Below are positions 1 through 8,501 of a DNA stretch of 64,000 bases, one piece after another. A model generated the notes under the pieces. It was not told the DNA's origin and searched no databases. It worked only from the letters and a program-made list of their open reading frames with translations. This stretch comes from Motilimonas eburnea (GTDB lineage Bacteria; Pseudomonadota; Gammaproteobacteria; Enterobacterales; CBDFNC01): positions 62,001 to 126,000 of the forward strand of contig NZ_JAIMJB010000015.1 in NCBI RefSeq assembly GCF_021295345.1, in the 5' to 3' direction. Every line of letters begins with the position of its first letter. Positions within the stretch are counted from its first letter, which is position 1. Made by a program: the position numbers and the translations under genes.

Positions 1-267
<267 letters not shown>

Positions 268-311
268 TCAATGCCAAGCCTCGAAGAACGAGCGCATTAG
301 CCGAAATAAGA

Positions 312-342
312 CAAAAACGGCCTAAGCAATACTTAGGCCGTT
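312..342 (-). terminator. Intrinsic terminator between purH and purD
   Basis: A perfect 11-bp stem (316-326 with 332-342) around a 5-nt loop, followed on the minus strand by five T. It sits 12 bases after the purH stop and about 70 bases before the purD start, so it should lower purD expression relative to purH unless transcription reads through or purD has its own promoter. Confidence 0.8.
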
Positions 343-354
343 GCGCCGCAGAAA

Positions 355-1947
355 TTAGTGGCGGAAGTGACGCATGCCAGTAAATACCATGGCCATGCCG
401 TGCTCATCAGCCGCGGCAATTACTTCGTCATCGCGCATTGAGCCACCTGGTTGGATCACACACGTGATACCCGCCTCCGCCGCTGCGTCGATACCGTCGC
501 GGAACGGGAAGAAAGCGTCAGATGCCATGACGCTACCTGCTACTTCTAGGTTTTCATCAGCGGCTTTAATACCGGCAACCTTAGCACTGTAAACGCGGCT
601 CATTTGACCTGCGCCTACGCCGATGGTCCACTTGTCTTTAGCGTAAACAATGGCGTTCGACTTAACGTATTTAGCCACTTTCCAGCAAAATAGTGCATCG
701 CTTAGCTCTTGCTCAGAAGGTTGGCGTTTGGTAACCACTTTAAGGTCGTCTAAGCTCACCATACCTTGGTCACGATCTTGAACTAATAAGCCACCATTAA
801 CGCGCTTAAAGTCGTAACCTTTGGTTTTGTCGCTCCATTCGCCACACTCAAGTAGACGCACGTTTTTCTTTGCTGCCACAATTTGCTCTGCCGCTGCGCT
901 GATTTTTGGCGCGATAATCACTTCAACAAATTGACGCGATACAATGGCTTCGGCTGTGTCCGCATCTAGCTCGCGGTTAAACGCGATGATGCCACCAAAA
1001 GCTGACGTTGGGTCGGTTTTGTAAGCGCGATCATACGCTTCAAGAATGTTGTCACCTAGGGCAACACCACAAGGGTTGGCGTGCTTAACAATCACACACG
1101 CTGGCTCGCTGAATTCTTTAACACACTCTAGGGCTGCGTCTGTGTCAGCGATGTTGTTGTAAGACAGGGCCTTACCTTGAATTTGGCGAGCGGTAGAAAC
1201 AGACGCTTCATCAATGTCGTTTTCAACATAGAAAGCAGCCGCTTGGTGGCTGTTTTCGCCGTAACGCATGTCTTGTTTCTTTTGTAGCTGAACATTGAAA
1301 GTACGTGGGAATTTAGATTCCGCATCACCTTCTTTGTTTTCACCGTAGCTAGGTACTTTAGTGCCGAAGTAGTTGGCAATCATACCGTCGTATTGGGCTG
1401 TGTGTTCAAATGCGGCAATCGCAAGGTCAAAACGTGTTTGGTAGGTTAGGCTACCGCTGTTGCTTTGCATTTCTGCTAATACGCGATCATAGTCACTGGC
1501 ATTAACCACTATGGTGACGTCTTTGTGGTTTTTCGCCGCTGAGCGCACCATGGTTGGCCCACCGATATCAATGTTTTCGATAGCGTCTTCTAGGCTACAG
1601 TTAGGGTTAGCAACGGTCGCTGCAAATGGGTATAGGTTCACAACTACCATATCAATGGGTTGGATGTTGTTTTCAGCCATCACACCTTCATCGGTGCCAC
1701 GACGACCTAAGATACCGCCGTGAATTTTCGGATGCAGTGTTTTAACACGGCCATCCATGATTTCTGGATGTCCGGTGTAGTCGGATGCTTCGATTACTTT
1801 AATGCCGTTATCAGCCAGTAACTTAAACGTGCCGCCGGTAGATAGAATTTCTACGCCTTGTTGCGCTAACTCACGAGCAAACTCAACGATGCCTGTTTTA
1901 TCAGATACGCTGATCAGCGCACGTTTAATTGGTCGAGCTATGTCCAT
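355..1947 (-). CDS. purH: Bifunctional AICAR transformylase / IMP cyclohydrolase
   Basis: Catalyses the last two steps of de novo IMP synthesis: formylation of AICAR with 10-formyl-THF, then ring closure. At 530 residues it has the usual family length. The N-terminal MGS-like cyclohydrolase domain (about 1-150) starts with [16 protein letters not shown] and holds STGGT and [19 protein letters not shown]. The transformylase part has KHANPCGVA and ends with [20 protein letters not shown] precedes the ATG at 1945-1947. It is transcribed towards purD, with a terminator between them. The leader (1948-2060) contains a bulged long-range inverted repeat, annotated separately. I saw no PurR-type operator. 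Confidence 0.97.
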   Translation of the reverse strand: MDIARPIKRALISVSDKTGIVEFARELAQQGVEILSTGGTFKLLADNGIKVIEASDYTGHPEIMDGRVKTLHPKIHGGILGRRGTDEGVMAENNIQPIDMVVVNLYPFAATVANPNCSLEDAIENIDIGGPTMVRSAAKNHKDVTIVVNASDYDRVLAEMQSNSGSLTYQTRFDLAIAAFEHTAQYDGMIANYFGTKVPSYGENKEGDAESKFPRTFNVQLQKKQDMRYGENSHQAAAFYVENDIDEASVSTARQIQGKALSYNNIADTDAALECVKEFSEPACVIVKHANPCGVALGDNILEAYDRAYKTDPTSAFGGIIAFNRELDADTAEAIVSRQFVEVIIAPKISAAAEQIVAAKKNVRLLECGEWSDKTKGYDFKRVNGGLLVQDRDQGMVSLDDLKVVTKRQPSEQELSDALFCWKVAKYVKSNAIVYAKDKWTIGVGAGQMSRVYSAKVAGIKAADENLEVAGSVMASDAFFPFRDGIDAAAEAGITCVIQPGGSMRDDEVIAAADEHGMAMVFTGMRHFRH

Positions 1948-1995
1948 TTCTACTTCTTCCCGTTATTGATTTTAAAGGTGGGTAAAACAATTTCG

Positions 1996-2054
1996 CTATC
2001 CCATGCCGATTAAAGCAGCCTAGTTGCTAGTTGATTAAATGGGCATGGCGATAG
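1996..2054 (-). promoter_or_regulatory. Inverted repeat in the purH leader
   Basis: CTATCCCATGCC (1996-2007) and GGCATGGCGATAG (2042-2054) pair over 12 bp with one bulged base around a 34-base loop. It lies about 50-105 bases ahead of purH on the minus strand, in the gap shared with the divergent metal regulator. It could be a folded leader RNA or a protein site. No known riboswitch consensus was recognised. The rest of the 1948-2317 gap holds the MerR-type promoter listed next and no convincing gene. Confidence 0.35.
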
Positions 2055-2251
2055 ATTTTTTACATGCGTGTGGTTTTTCTTATAGGCCTGTAAAAATTGG
2101 CGGCTATTCTACCTTAATTCGCGCTGATTTTAACCAGAAAAAACGGAATAAAAACGGATTTAGTGGCGATTTTTTGCATAAAAAAGCGCCAAAATGGTGT
2201 CAGAGTTGTGATCAAACCAACTTTTTATTGCTGTATCGATGCAAAAAAGTC

Positions 2252-2283
2252 TTGACCTTGGAGTAAGGTCTAAACTTTATACT
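2252..2283 (+). promoter_or_regulatory. MerR-type promoter/operator for the zinc-responsive operon
   Basis: A -35 box TTGACC (2252-2257) is followed after an unusually long 19-bp spacer by TTATAC (2277-2282). Inside the spacer region is the perfect dyad GACCTT-GGAGT-AAGGTC (2254-2270). Long spacers with a dyad between the boxes are the hallmark of promoters untwisted by MerR/ZntR/CueR proteins. It lies 35 bases upstream of the regulator gene, which points to autoregulated control of the regulator-permease pair. Confidence 0.85.
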
Positions 2284-2317
2284 GGCGTCGTTATTTAATT
2301 AGAGTAGGGAATGACCA

Positions 2318-2737
2318 ATGTTCCGAATAGGTGAAATGGCAAAACGCTGTGGGTTGAAAACCGACACCCTAAGGTTTTATGAAAAATCAGGCTTATTGGC
2401 GCCAAGTGCCAGAAATGCGGCTGGCTATCGTCTCTATAACAAAGCCGATGAAGCCAAGTTAAATTTTATCTTGCGTGCCAAAAGCGTGGGCTTTTCTTTG
2501 GATGAAATCACTGAATTGTTGTCCATTCAGCTCGACAGCGATGAACACAGCTGCGCCGAGCCCAAGTACATTACCGATACCAAACTGGCGCAAGTGGAAG
2601 CCAAGATTAAAGAGCTTGAGATTTTTCGCGCCTCTTTACAAAAGCTCAGTGAGTCATGTTGCGGCGGGGCCGAATCGGCCAGTCATTGCTCTATATTAGA
2701 AGCGTTAGCGGCCAGTGAGCAGGAGGCCTTATGTTAA
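2318..2737 (+). CDS. MerR-family metal sensor, ZntR-like (SO_0443 type)
   Basis: A 139-residue regulator with a MerR winged helix (about 1-70, RIGEMAKRCGLKTDTLRFYEKSGLL), a dimerisation helix (about 80-112) and a C-terminal metal loop. It aligns without gaps to E. coli ZntR over the metal site: Cys79, Cys114, Cys115 and Cys124 are kept at the same numbers. The ZntR ligand His119 is Glu here, and a His appears at 123 instead. The ATG at 2318 has GGGA seven bases upstream. The 3' end overlaps the efflux permease by 7 nt, so the two are co-translated. Its likely job is to activate that permease when Zn, and perhaps Cu, is high. Confidence 0.9.
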   Translation: MFRIGEMAKRCGLKTDTLRFYEKSGLLAPSARNAAGYRLYNKADEAKLNFILRAKSVGFSLDEITELLSIQLDSDEHSCAEPKYITDTKLAQVEAKIKELEIFRASLQKLSESCCGGAESASHCSILEALAASEQEALC

Positions 2738-3903
2738 TTGCTAATTTTATTGATTTATTTATGGAGGCTGCGCCTTGGATGTTACTTGGATTGCTGGTAG
2801 CGGGGCTCATTAAAGAATCTATCCCAAGTGACTTTTTAGCCAGGCACTTAGGGGGGAAAGGGAGTAAGGCCACCATCAAAGCCGCCTTTATTGGTGCTCC
2901 CTTGCCGTTATGCTCGTGTGGCGTGATCCCCGCCGCCTTGGGACTGCGTCGCAGCGGTGCCTCAAAAAATGCCACCACCGCATTTCTTGTTGCCACACCT
3001 GAAACCGGTGTTGATTCTGTGTCGGTATCTTACGCCTTATTGGGGCCCTTTATGGCGATCATTAGGCCGATTGCTGCCATCGTCAGTGCCATCGTCGCGG
3101 GGTTATTAGTGGGTAAAGAAGAAGCTATTTTTGCGGCTAAAGGTGACGTAAAGCAGTCAATCCAACATGATAACGACACTTGTTGTCATAGCGATGTGAA
3201 TCAAGGGAGTTGCTGCGCGAGTACTAAACAAGCCGTTAAGTCAGCGCCGATTCAATCCTCCTGTTGCAGTGAAAGTAAGGTTGCCCAAGTGGATGCTTGC
3301 TGTTCATCAACGGCTTCATCTAAACATACACCTAACGCAGCAAGTCGCACTGTCTGGGACAAAGCTCGCGCAGGCACTATTTTTGCCGCCACCGATTTAG
3401 TGCGCGATATCAGTGTTTGGCTGCTGATTGGACTCTTTTTTGCGGCCTTAGTGGAAACTTATGTGGCGACGGATTTTCTAGCCTTATGGGCCGACAGTAT
3501 CTGGGCCATGTTGGTGATGGTGCTGATGAGTGTTCCTATGTATATCTGCGCTACGGCATCCACGCCAATCGCGGCGGGTTTATTGATGTCGGGGATCAGC
3601 CCTGGCGCTGTGTTAGTGTTTATGATGGCTGGGCCTGCGACCAATATGGCAACCTTAGGTGTGGTGTTTAAAGAGCTAGGTCAACGGGCATTAGTGGCTT
3701 ATCTCGTTGGCGTGATAGGCATGTCAATTGTATTTGGCCTGTTTACTAACTACCTAGTGGTTGAATTTAATATCCAAGTCGCTCCGCTTTCGGCGCAGGA
3801 GCATACATTGTTACCTACCTGGTTGACCGTCATGACCAGTATCGTTTTAGCTCTCTTGATGCTGAGGGTACTTTACCAAAAGCTCTGTCAGCGCTTGGCA
3901 TAG
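2731..3903 (+). CDS. SO_0444-family Cu/Zn efflux permease
   Basis: A 390-residue inner-membrane permease of the DUF318/ArsP-like group. Two membrane bundles flank a central hydrophilic loop (about 145-200) packed with Cys pairs (TCCHS, GSCCAS, SSCCSE, DACCSS), probably a cytosolic metal-binding segment. Family signatures PLPLCSCGVIPAALGLRRSG (N-terminal half) and ATASTPIAAGLL followed by MAGPATNMATLG (C-terminal half) are present. The start ATG lies within the last codons of the regulator. Together they match the regulator/permease pair SO_0443-SO_0444 described as a Cu/Zn export system in Shewanella. The metal range is inferred from the family and the Cys-rich loop. Confidence 0.88.
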   Translation: MLIANFIDLFMEAAPWMLLGLLVAGLIKESIPSDFLARHLGGKGSKATIKAAFIGAPLPLCSCGVIPAALGLRRSGASKNATTAFLVATPETGVDSVSVSYALLGPFMAIIRPIAAIVSAIVAGLLVGKEEAIFAAKGDVKQSIQHDNDTCCHSDVNQGSCCASTKQAVKSAPIQSSCCSESKVAQVDACCSSTASSKHTPNAASRTVWDKARAGTIFAATDLVRDISVWLLIGLFFAALVETYVATDFLALWADSIWAMLVMVLMSVPMYICATASTPIAAGLLMSGISPGAVLVFMMAGPATNMATLGVVFKELGQRALVAYLVGVIGMSIVFGLFTNYLVVEFNIQVAPLSAQEHTLLPTWLTVMTSIVLALLMLRVLYQKLCQRLA

Positions 3904-3918
3904 TTTGCTTTACCCCTA

Positions 3919-3944
3919 AAGGTTGCCCTTTCTGCGGCAACCTT
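3919..3944 (+). terminator. Probable terminator after the efflux permease
   Basis: AAGGTTGCC (3919-3927) pairs perfectly with GGCAACCTT (3936-3944) around an 8-nt loop, 15 bases after the permease stop. The T-rich stretch comes only about 20 bases later, so termination may be inefficient. Confidence 0.5.
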
Positions 3945-4091
3945 AACCTGTTCAAGCAGCCCTCTTTTTATTGATTAATCAAATTTTTATTGGCGCTTTG
4001 CTAGTTGATTAATAGATTTACAAGGCAATAACTTGTAAAGTTTGCCCCATCATTTTTTGGTGACAATATAGAATCGAATGCGGGAGCAAGG

Positions 4092-5090
4092 ATGTTGAAA
4101 AAATTGGCCATGATGCTGCTGTTTGCAGCCATGATAGGGCAAGCACAAGCGCGCACAGGGCATAAGTATGTATTAGAGCTTGGCGATCCTGTTCATAGTG
4201 AAAAAGTACCGGCAGCGTCTTCACTGGTTACCTTAGGCGGCAGTATCTTCGCGGTGAGCGATATGTCGCCATTCTTATATAAATTAGATCAGCAGTTTAA
4301 TGTTGATTCCTTAACCACCATCAAGCAATTTCCGGCCGAAAGCTTAAAAGAAAATGGCACCCTAGATAGCAGTGTTAAGCCTGATTATGAATCGATGGCG
4401 CTGATCCCCTTTGAAGAAGGTAAAGCTTTCCTCGTGTTAGGCTCAGGCTCAAAAGCCATGGTGAGAGAGTGGGGCTATTTGATCTCACAAGATCACTCAA
4501 AAATCATCGAACGTTCATTAAGCCCGCTTTATAGTCAGTTGCACAGTGCTGGAAACTTCACTGAAAAACAGAAGTTTAATATCGAAGGTTTAGCGGTGGC
4601 GGGTGAATTTACCTATATCCTTAACCGCGGTAATTTTGGTGATAATTTAATTTACCAACTGAAAACAGACGAAGTTTTGCAATACATGCTAGGTGAGCGC
4701 GAACAAGTTGAGCACCTCGTGGTCAAAAAAGTGATTTTGCCGAAAATGCATGGATTTGAAGCGGGGCTGTCAGGCGCAACCTATTCGGCTAAATTAGATA
4801 GCTTGGTGTTCACCGCCTCTATTGAAGCGTCGAGTAACATCAATAAAAAAGGTTACATTTTAGGTAGCTTTGTCGGTGTGCTGCCTATGGTGAAGTTTTC
4901 CACGGAAAATGAAATTGACCTCACATTCTATTCGGCCATTATGCAAAAAGACGGTAAGGCGGTGTTGGCTAAGGCGGAATCGGTAATGATCAGCGAAGAA
5001 AGTGAAGACGTGATCAAAGGCGCCCTAGTCTGTGATAACGATGACGGCACCAGTGAGTTCTTTAATTTTGTGTTAAAACGCAATCAATAA
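4092..5090 (+). CDS. Exported protein of unknown function, DUF6929-like beta-propeller
   Basis: A 332-residue protein with a clear Sec signal peptide (MLKKLAMMLLFAAMIGQAQA, cleavage near 20). The rest alternates short beta-strands with motifs such as DYESMALIPFEEGKAFLVLGSGSK and FNIEGLAV, where acidic residues precede hydrophobic strands, as in DUF6929/esterase-like propellers. I recognise it only at family level and no activity can be assigned. The start is supported by GGAGCAAGG just upstream. It is a single-gene unit: its own terminator follows at 5163-5191. Confidence 0.6.
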   Translation: MLKKLAMMLLFAAMIGQAQARTGHKYVLELGDPVHSEKVPAASSLVTLGGSIFAVSDMSPFLYKLDQQFNVDSLTTIKQFPAESLKENGTLDSSVKPDYESMALIPFEEGKAFLVLGSGSKAMVREWGYLISQDHSKIIERSLSPLYSQLHSAGNFTEKQKFNIEGLAVAGEFTYILNRGNFGDNLIYQLKTDEVLQYMLGEREQVEHLVVKKVILPKMHGFEAGLSGATYSAKLDSLVFTASIEASSNINKKGYILGSFVGVLPMVKFSTENEIDLTFYSAIMQKDGKAVLAKAESVMISEESEDVIKGALVCDNDDGTSEFFNFVLKRNQ

Positions 5091-5130
5091 GTAGCTAAAA
5101 CGGTCAGTGATAACGAGTAAAATATAGACC

Positions 5131-5159
5131 TTGAATTCGTTATCTTACCTTACTATTAT
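5131..5159 (+). promoter_or_regulatory. Sigma-70 promoter for arfA
   Basis: TTGAAT (5131-5136) and TATTAT (5154-5159) with an ideal 17-bp spacer. Transcription would start near 5166, inside the left arm of the upstream gene's terminator. A perfect 8-bp inverted repeat, GATAACGA (5109-5116) with TCGTTATC (5137-5144), overlaps the promoter and could be an operator. Confidence 0.6.
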
Positions 5160-5162
5160 TTC

Positions 5163-5191
5163 ACCGCGTCCATTTTAGGCGCGGTTTTTTT
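5163..5191 (+). terminator. Terminator of the DUF6929-like gene, overlapping the arfA leader
   Basis: ACCGCG and CC (5163-5171, one bulged T) pair with GG and CGCGGT (5178-5185), followed by a run of seven T. It ends three bases before the arfA ribosome binding site, so arfA is insulated from upstream transcription. Confidence 0.75.
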
Positions 5192-5204
5192 ATAGGTGAA
5201 TATC

Positions 5205-5432
5205 ATGAGTAAAAACAAACGCAAAGCGGTAGAACGCCAGTTAACAGACCGGGGTGAAGTCAGCTACTTACATAATAGAGGACAGATTAACGATTCCGCG
5301 GTTAAAGCGGTATTGCATACCCCACTTTTCAAGCAACGAATTGAAAAAGCAAAGAAAGGTAAAGGAAGTTATCAACGCAAAGCGAAATTTTCTAAGGCCA
5401 TGGAGCTTAATCTAAAGTCGATGGCTGCTTAA
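5205..5432 (+). CDS. arfA: Alternative ribosome-rescue factor A
   Basis: A 75-residue basic protein. The core [20 protein letters not shown] then [17 protein letters not shown] matches E. coli ArfA ([29 protein letters not shown]). ArfA recruits RF2 to ribosomes stalled on messages lacking a stop codon and backs up tmRNA. I chose ATG 5205 over the in-frame GTG at 5196 because AGGTGA (5194-5199) is correctly spaced for the ATG. A strong hairpin brackets the stop codon (5408-5452, listed separately), recalling the E. coli control in which arfA mRNA is cut or terminated before its stop. The upstream terminator and the promoter overlap. Confidence 0.92.
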   Translation: MSKNKRKAVERQLTDRGEVSYLHNRGQINDSAVKAVLHTPLFKQRIEKAKKGKGSYQRKAKFSKAMELNLKSMAA

Positions 5433-5452
5433 CTGGCGTCGATTTTAGCTTA
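5408..5452 (+). promoter_or_regulatory. Hairpin bracketing the arfA stop codon
   Basis: A 14-bp stem with one mismatch and one G-U pair joins 5408-5421 (codons 68-73 of arfA) to 5439-5452. The TAA stop (5430-5432) is in the 17-nt loop. Cleavage of the stem or termination there would give a stop-less arfA message, the signal that couples ArfA synthesis to tmRNA failure in E. coli. The same structure lies between convergent genes and might also aid termination. Confidence 0.55.
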
Positions 5453-5461
5453 GGTTTCAGT

Positions 5462-6223
5462 TTACCTTTTGCTGTCTAACTCAGTGCTAGTTTGGTTGGC
5501 GATGCCAACGGGAAGCTGTTCAAACCAATCCAGAAACTGAGTGACCTTATCGCCCCTAAAAATGCGGCCATGCTGTGGGCACATCATCTCGATATCCAGC
5601 TCTCTCACTCGTTTTATCCAATCCTGTTTAGCGATTTCAGAGGGCATCCAGCGCTGATGAAAGTACTCCATTTTGCTGATGTGACTGTTGAAGTCTTCAA
5701 CAAACAAAGGGGAATCAATGGGTTCAAGGGCCGCGCCTAAGTCTCCGCTAAACAGTATTTTTGCTTTGGGATCATAAACATTAAAGTTGCCCGATGAGTG
5801 CAAATAGTGGGCGGGAATGAATTGCAGTTCTAAGCCGAGCAAATTGAGGCTACCTCCCTCATCTGGGATGGGGGCAAACTTGGTATGCTCCATGCCAAAA
5901 TGACGGATAAAGCCTTCCCATAGCCAAGGGCTGTGTAATTTGGCGCCATCTAACACCTGATCCCATAAACCAAGGGATGAAATGATGTCGGGATCTTGAT
6001 GCGATGCAAACAAGTGCTTGATCTGCTCTAGGGGTAAAATCTTAACCAAGGCCTCTAACATAGGCGCAAATAATTCAATGCCACCCGGATCAAGTAGAAT
6101 AGCTTGCTCATGGTGGCTAATGAGGTATTGATTGGTGTCGATGATTTTATCGGGTTTAGTCTCATCTCTGCCTAGCATTACCCAGCTATGTTGTTTATTT
6201 TTATAAAGCTCAACTATTTTCAT
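5462..6223 (-). CDS. ODP-type (oxygen-binding diiron) metallo-beta-lactamase-fold protein
   Basis: A 253-residue soluble protein with the MBL fold as found in flavodiiron proteins, but without flavodoxin or rubredoxin domains. The diiron ligands are visible: H75-Q-D77-P-D79 (SHQDPD), H139 (PAHYLHSSGNF), D161 (FSGDLG) and H218 (PQHGRIFRGD). This set is typical of the ODP group, whose characterised spirochaete member binds O2 and feeds chemotaxis signalling. It starts 2 nt after the stop of the chemoreceptor-like gene at 6226, so the two are surely co-transcribed. A role in O2 or NO sensing is an inference from family and neighbour; an NO/O2 reductase role needs an electron donor that is not encoded here. 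Confidence 0.8.
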   Translation of the reverse strand: MKIVELYKNKQHSWVMLGRDETKPDKIIDTNQYLISHHEQAILLDPGGIELFAPMLEALVKILPLEQIKHLFASHQDPDIISSLGLWDQVLDGAKLHSPWLWEGFIRHFGMEHTKFAPIPDEGGSLNLLGLELQFIPAHYLHSSGNFNVYDPKAKILFSGDLGAALEPIDSPLFVEDFNSHISKMEYFHQRWMPSEIAKQDWIKRVRELDIEMMCPQHGRIFRGDKVTQFLDWFEQLPVGIANQTSTELDSKR

Positions 6224-6225
6224 GG

Positions 6226-6846
6226 TTATTTAATGTCCTTCATTCGGTGCTGGCAGGCGTGAACATTGTCGAGTATTGAACGGGTCGTGATATCGATTTT
6301 TTCGGACAAGTCATCCAATTGCGCTTTATGTAACGGAAGGTTCCCTGCTTCAACTCGGGCATTGATAGCGATCACTTGCATGCTTTGCATAAATGTTAGC
6401 AGCTCCTCTAAATAGCCTTCTAAGGTTTGACACGCCGTATCCGTTTGTTGTTTTAACTGAAGACAGCTGTGTTGGCGGAGCTGGAGTTTACGAACGAGTA
6501 AGTCTTGTGAGTGCTGTGGCTGGCTACATAGCACTTGTTCCACTTTCTGCTGAAATAATTCACTGCGCCAACGTTTTACCGAGTTGGCCGCGATATTGGC
6601 TGATAACTGGTTGATTTTATTTGAAACCTTAATGGACTTTTGTGCAAACTCGTCATAAAACAAGGACAGAACTTTAAGTCCTGCGGCTTCTTGACCAATT
6701 CGAACCGCAATAACAGACAAATTTTTTGCCGACAGAGAAAGCAGGCTTGCTTGTTTACGGGATTGGTTTAGTTGTGCCGAAATATCGGCGGCTGCCGCGG
6801 TTTGTGCTGCGAGGGAATGATGCAACTGGGTTAGGTTATTTGCCAT
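6226..6846 (-). CDS. Cytoplasmic chemoreceptor-like helical protein, partner of the ODP protein
   Basis: A 206-residue, almost wholly alpha-helical protein with no membrane segment or signal peptide. Two stretches resemble a chemoreceptor signalling bundle: LSAKNLSVIAVRIGQEAAGL (about 38-57), and the hairpin-tip-like MQVIAINARVEAG (about 157-169), which recalls the INASVEAARAG motif. Two long coiled-coil arms lie between and after them. It is much shorter than a full receptor and lacks HAMP, sensor and methylation regions. It is first in a two-gene operon with the ODP protein. I infer a transducer for that sensor; a link to CheA/CheW is not shown. Confidence 0.6.
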   Translation of the reverse strand: MANNLTQLHHSLAAQTAAAADISAQLNQSRKQASLLSLSAKNLSVIAVRIGQEAAGLKVLSLFYDEFAQKSIKVSNKINQLSANIAANSVKRWRSELFQQKVEQVLCSQPQHSQDLLVRKLQLRQHSCLQLKQQTDTACQTLEGYLEELLTFMQSMQVIAINARVEAGNLPLHKAQLDDLSEKIDITTRSILDNVHACQHRMKDIK

Positions 6847-6978
6847 TATTCCCGCCTTAAGAGAACCAAATATTGATTAAGCTTAGTTAGTTTTTTGCAT
6901 TTGGTACAAGAGGATAGATTGAGCTGGTGGGAGAATAGCATTTTTGTTACCAACATCACTTTAGGTCGTTGGCGAACT

Positions 6979-7013
6979 ACAAAAAAGGCTTAATGATTGC
7001 TCATTAAGCCTTT
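6979..7013 (-). terminator. fis terminator (bidirectional hairpin)
   Basis: A perfect 13-bp stem (6984-6996 with 7001-7013), loop of 4, followed on the minus strand by six T. It lies 26 bases past the fis stop and ends the dusB-fis operon. Confidence 0.9.
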
Positions 7014-7039
7014 AAAAATCAGTAGACTAAAGGTTTTCC

Positions 7040-7339
7040 TTAGTTCATGCCGTATTTTTTAAGCTTCTTACGAAGTGTACCGCGGTTGATACCCATCATG
7101 TTAGCAGCACGGGTTTGGTTACCGCGCGTGTATTGCATAATAACATCTAATAAAGGCGCCTCTACTTCAGAAAGCACTAGATCGTACAACTCAGTCACGT
7201 CTTGGCCGTTTAATTGGGCAAAGTAGTTCGTGAGCGCCTGTTGTACAGAATCACGAAGTGGACGTTGAGTCGTTTGGCCTGTCGCAGGAACACTGGTTGT
7301 AGTGATTAGCGCTTCAGAAGAAGTGTTTTGTTCGAACAT
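7040..7339 (-). CDS. fis: Nucleoid-associated DNA-binding protein Fis
   Basis: A 99-residue Fis protein. The second half ([20 protein letters not shown], then [20 protein letters not shown] and [10 protein letters not shown]) is nearly identical to E. coli Fis, including the helix-turn-helix. The variable N-terminus is one residue longer. Fis bends DNA, shapes supercoiling and activates stable RNA promoters during fast growth. It lies 26 nt downstream of dusB in the conserved dusB-fis operon and is followed by a strong terminator. Confidence 0.98.
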   Translation of the reverse strand: MFEQNTSSEALITTTSVPATGQTTQRPLRDSVQQALTNYFAQLNGQDVTELYDLVLSEVEAPLLDVIMQYTRGNQTRAANMMGINRGTLRKKLKKYGMN

Positions 7340-7365
7340 ATGATATCAGCTCTTCTTGGTTTAGT

Positions 7366-8325
7366 TTAATGCATGAAAAAATCTTCTAATACCTTTAGTT
7401 GCGCCGAAGCACATTCTAAGGTATTAAAATTTTTACGAAAATCTTCAGTATTCGGTTGTTCTTTTAGGTACCAGCCAACGTGTTTACGCGCAATGCGGGC
7501 ACCTTTTAGTTCACCATAAAATTCATGTAATTGAGCTACATGCTCAAGTAAGTTAGCGGCAATTTCATCACGGCTTGGTGGTGCGAGATGCTCTGCGCTA
7601 CTCAAAAAATGAGCGACTTGTTGGAATATCCAAGGTTGACCTTGGGCTCCTCGGCCGATCATCACTGCGTCTGCCCCTGTATATTCCAGTACGGCTTTCG
7701 CTTTTTCTGGACTGGTAATGTCGCCATTAGCGACGACCGGCAAAGTCACGCTTTGCTTGATCGCCTTGATGGTGTCGTATTCAGCTTGTCCTTTATACAT
7801 ACACTGGCGTGTTCGCCCATGTACAGCTAAAGATTGGATCCCTGCCGCTTGCGCCAACTGCGCTATCTCAATACCGTTACGATGTTCTGGATCCCAGCCC
7901 GTACGTATTTTTAAGGTAACAGGGACATCTACTGCATCCACCACACTGTGCAAGATGGCTTTCACTAAGTCAGGCTCGCGCATAAGGGCAGAACCTGCTA
8001 GCTTTTTATTCACCTTCTTTGCCGGGCATCCCATGTTAATATCAATAATCTGCGCGCCTCTAGCGACATTTTCTCGCGCAGCGGCCGCCATCATTTTAGG
8101 ATCAGACCCAGCAATCTGCACCGCACGAATGCCCGATTCATTCTCATGATCCATCCGGTTTTTCGATTTCTCGGTTTCCCAGACGCGCGGATTACTTGAC
8201 AACATTTCCGACACCGCCAACGCTGCGCCGTATTTTCGACATAACTGACGAAATGGTCGATCGGTTATCCCTGCCATGGGCGCTAAAATAACCGGGTTGT
8301 CTAAAATATAATCTGCAATCCGCAT
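7366..8325 (-). CDS. dusB: tRNA-dihydrouridine synthase B
   Basis: An FMN-dependent TIM-barrel enzyme reducing uridines in the tRNA D-loop. Motifs: [12 protein letters not shown] near the N-terminus, the catalytic-Cys motif [20 protein letters not shown], and [18 protein letters not shown] start it at ATG 8325 ([11 protein letters not shown]), which matches the E. coli N-terminus. An in-frame GTG at 8334 lies only 3 nt from the AGAGG element and would add three residues. It is 319 aa long, as usual. It lies between prmA (176 nt upstream) and fis. Confidence 0.97.
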   Translation of the reverse strand: MRIADYILDNPVILAPMAGITDRPFRQLCRKYGAALAVSEMLSSNPRVWETEKSKNRMDHENESGIRAVQIAGSDPKMMAAAARENVARGAQIIDINMGCPAKKVNKKLAGSALMREPDLVKAILHSVVDAVDVPVTLKIRTGWDPEHRNGIEIAQLAQAAGIQSLAVHGRTRQCMYKGQAEYDTIKAIKQSVTLPVVANGDITSPEKAKAVLEYTGADAVMIGRGAQGQPWIFQQVAHFLSSAEHLAPPSRDEIAANLLEHVAQLHEFYGELKGARIARKHVGWYLKEQPNTEDFRKNFNTLECASAQLKVLEDFFMH

Positions 8326-8454
8326 GAAATGCACTTACCTCTCACATGGGCGGCGTAGTGTACGCATTTTTGGCGTCAGAGGAAAGGTTAATAAATAGAC
8401 ATTTTGCAAAAAAAATACTTGCAAAAGACCTGGGTTTTAGTATCTCCACTTGGC

Positions 8455-8476
8455 GGCAGAGCGGTTGTGCTCTGCC
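8455..8476. repeat. Perfect inverted repeat after prmA
   Basis: GGCAGAGC and GCTCTGCC (8455-8462 and 8469-8476) with a 6-nt loop, 26 bases past the prmA stop. There is no T tract on either side, so it is not a standard intrinsic terminator; it may protect the prmA 3' end or give partial termination before dusB. Confidence 0.4.
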
Positions 8477-8501
8477 TTGAGAGAGTAGAGTCGCGTTTTG
8501 G

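Noticed and set aside
2039-2266. 75-codon ORF between purH and the MerR-type gene
   Set aside because: No ribosome site, composition unlike a protein, and it runs into the MerR-type promoter.
2024-4012. Repeated TTGCTAGTTGATTAA at about 2024 and 3999
   Set aside because: Two short AT-rich copies without shared context; chance or trivial similarity is likely.
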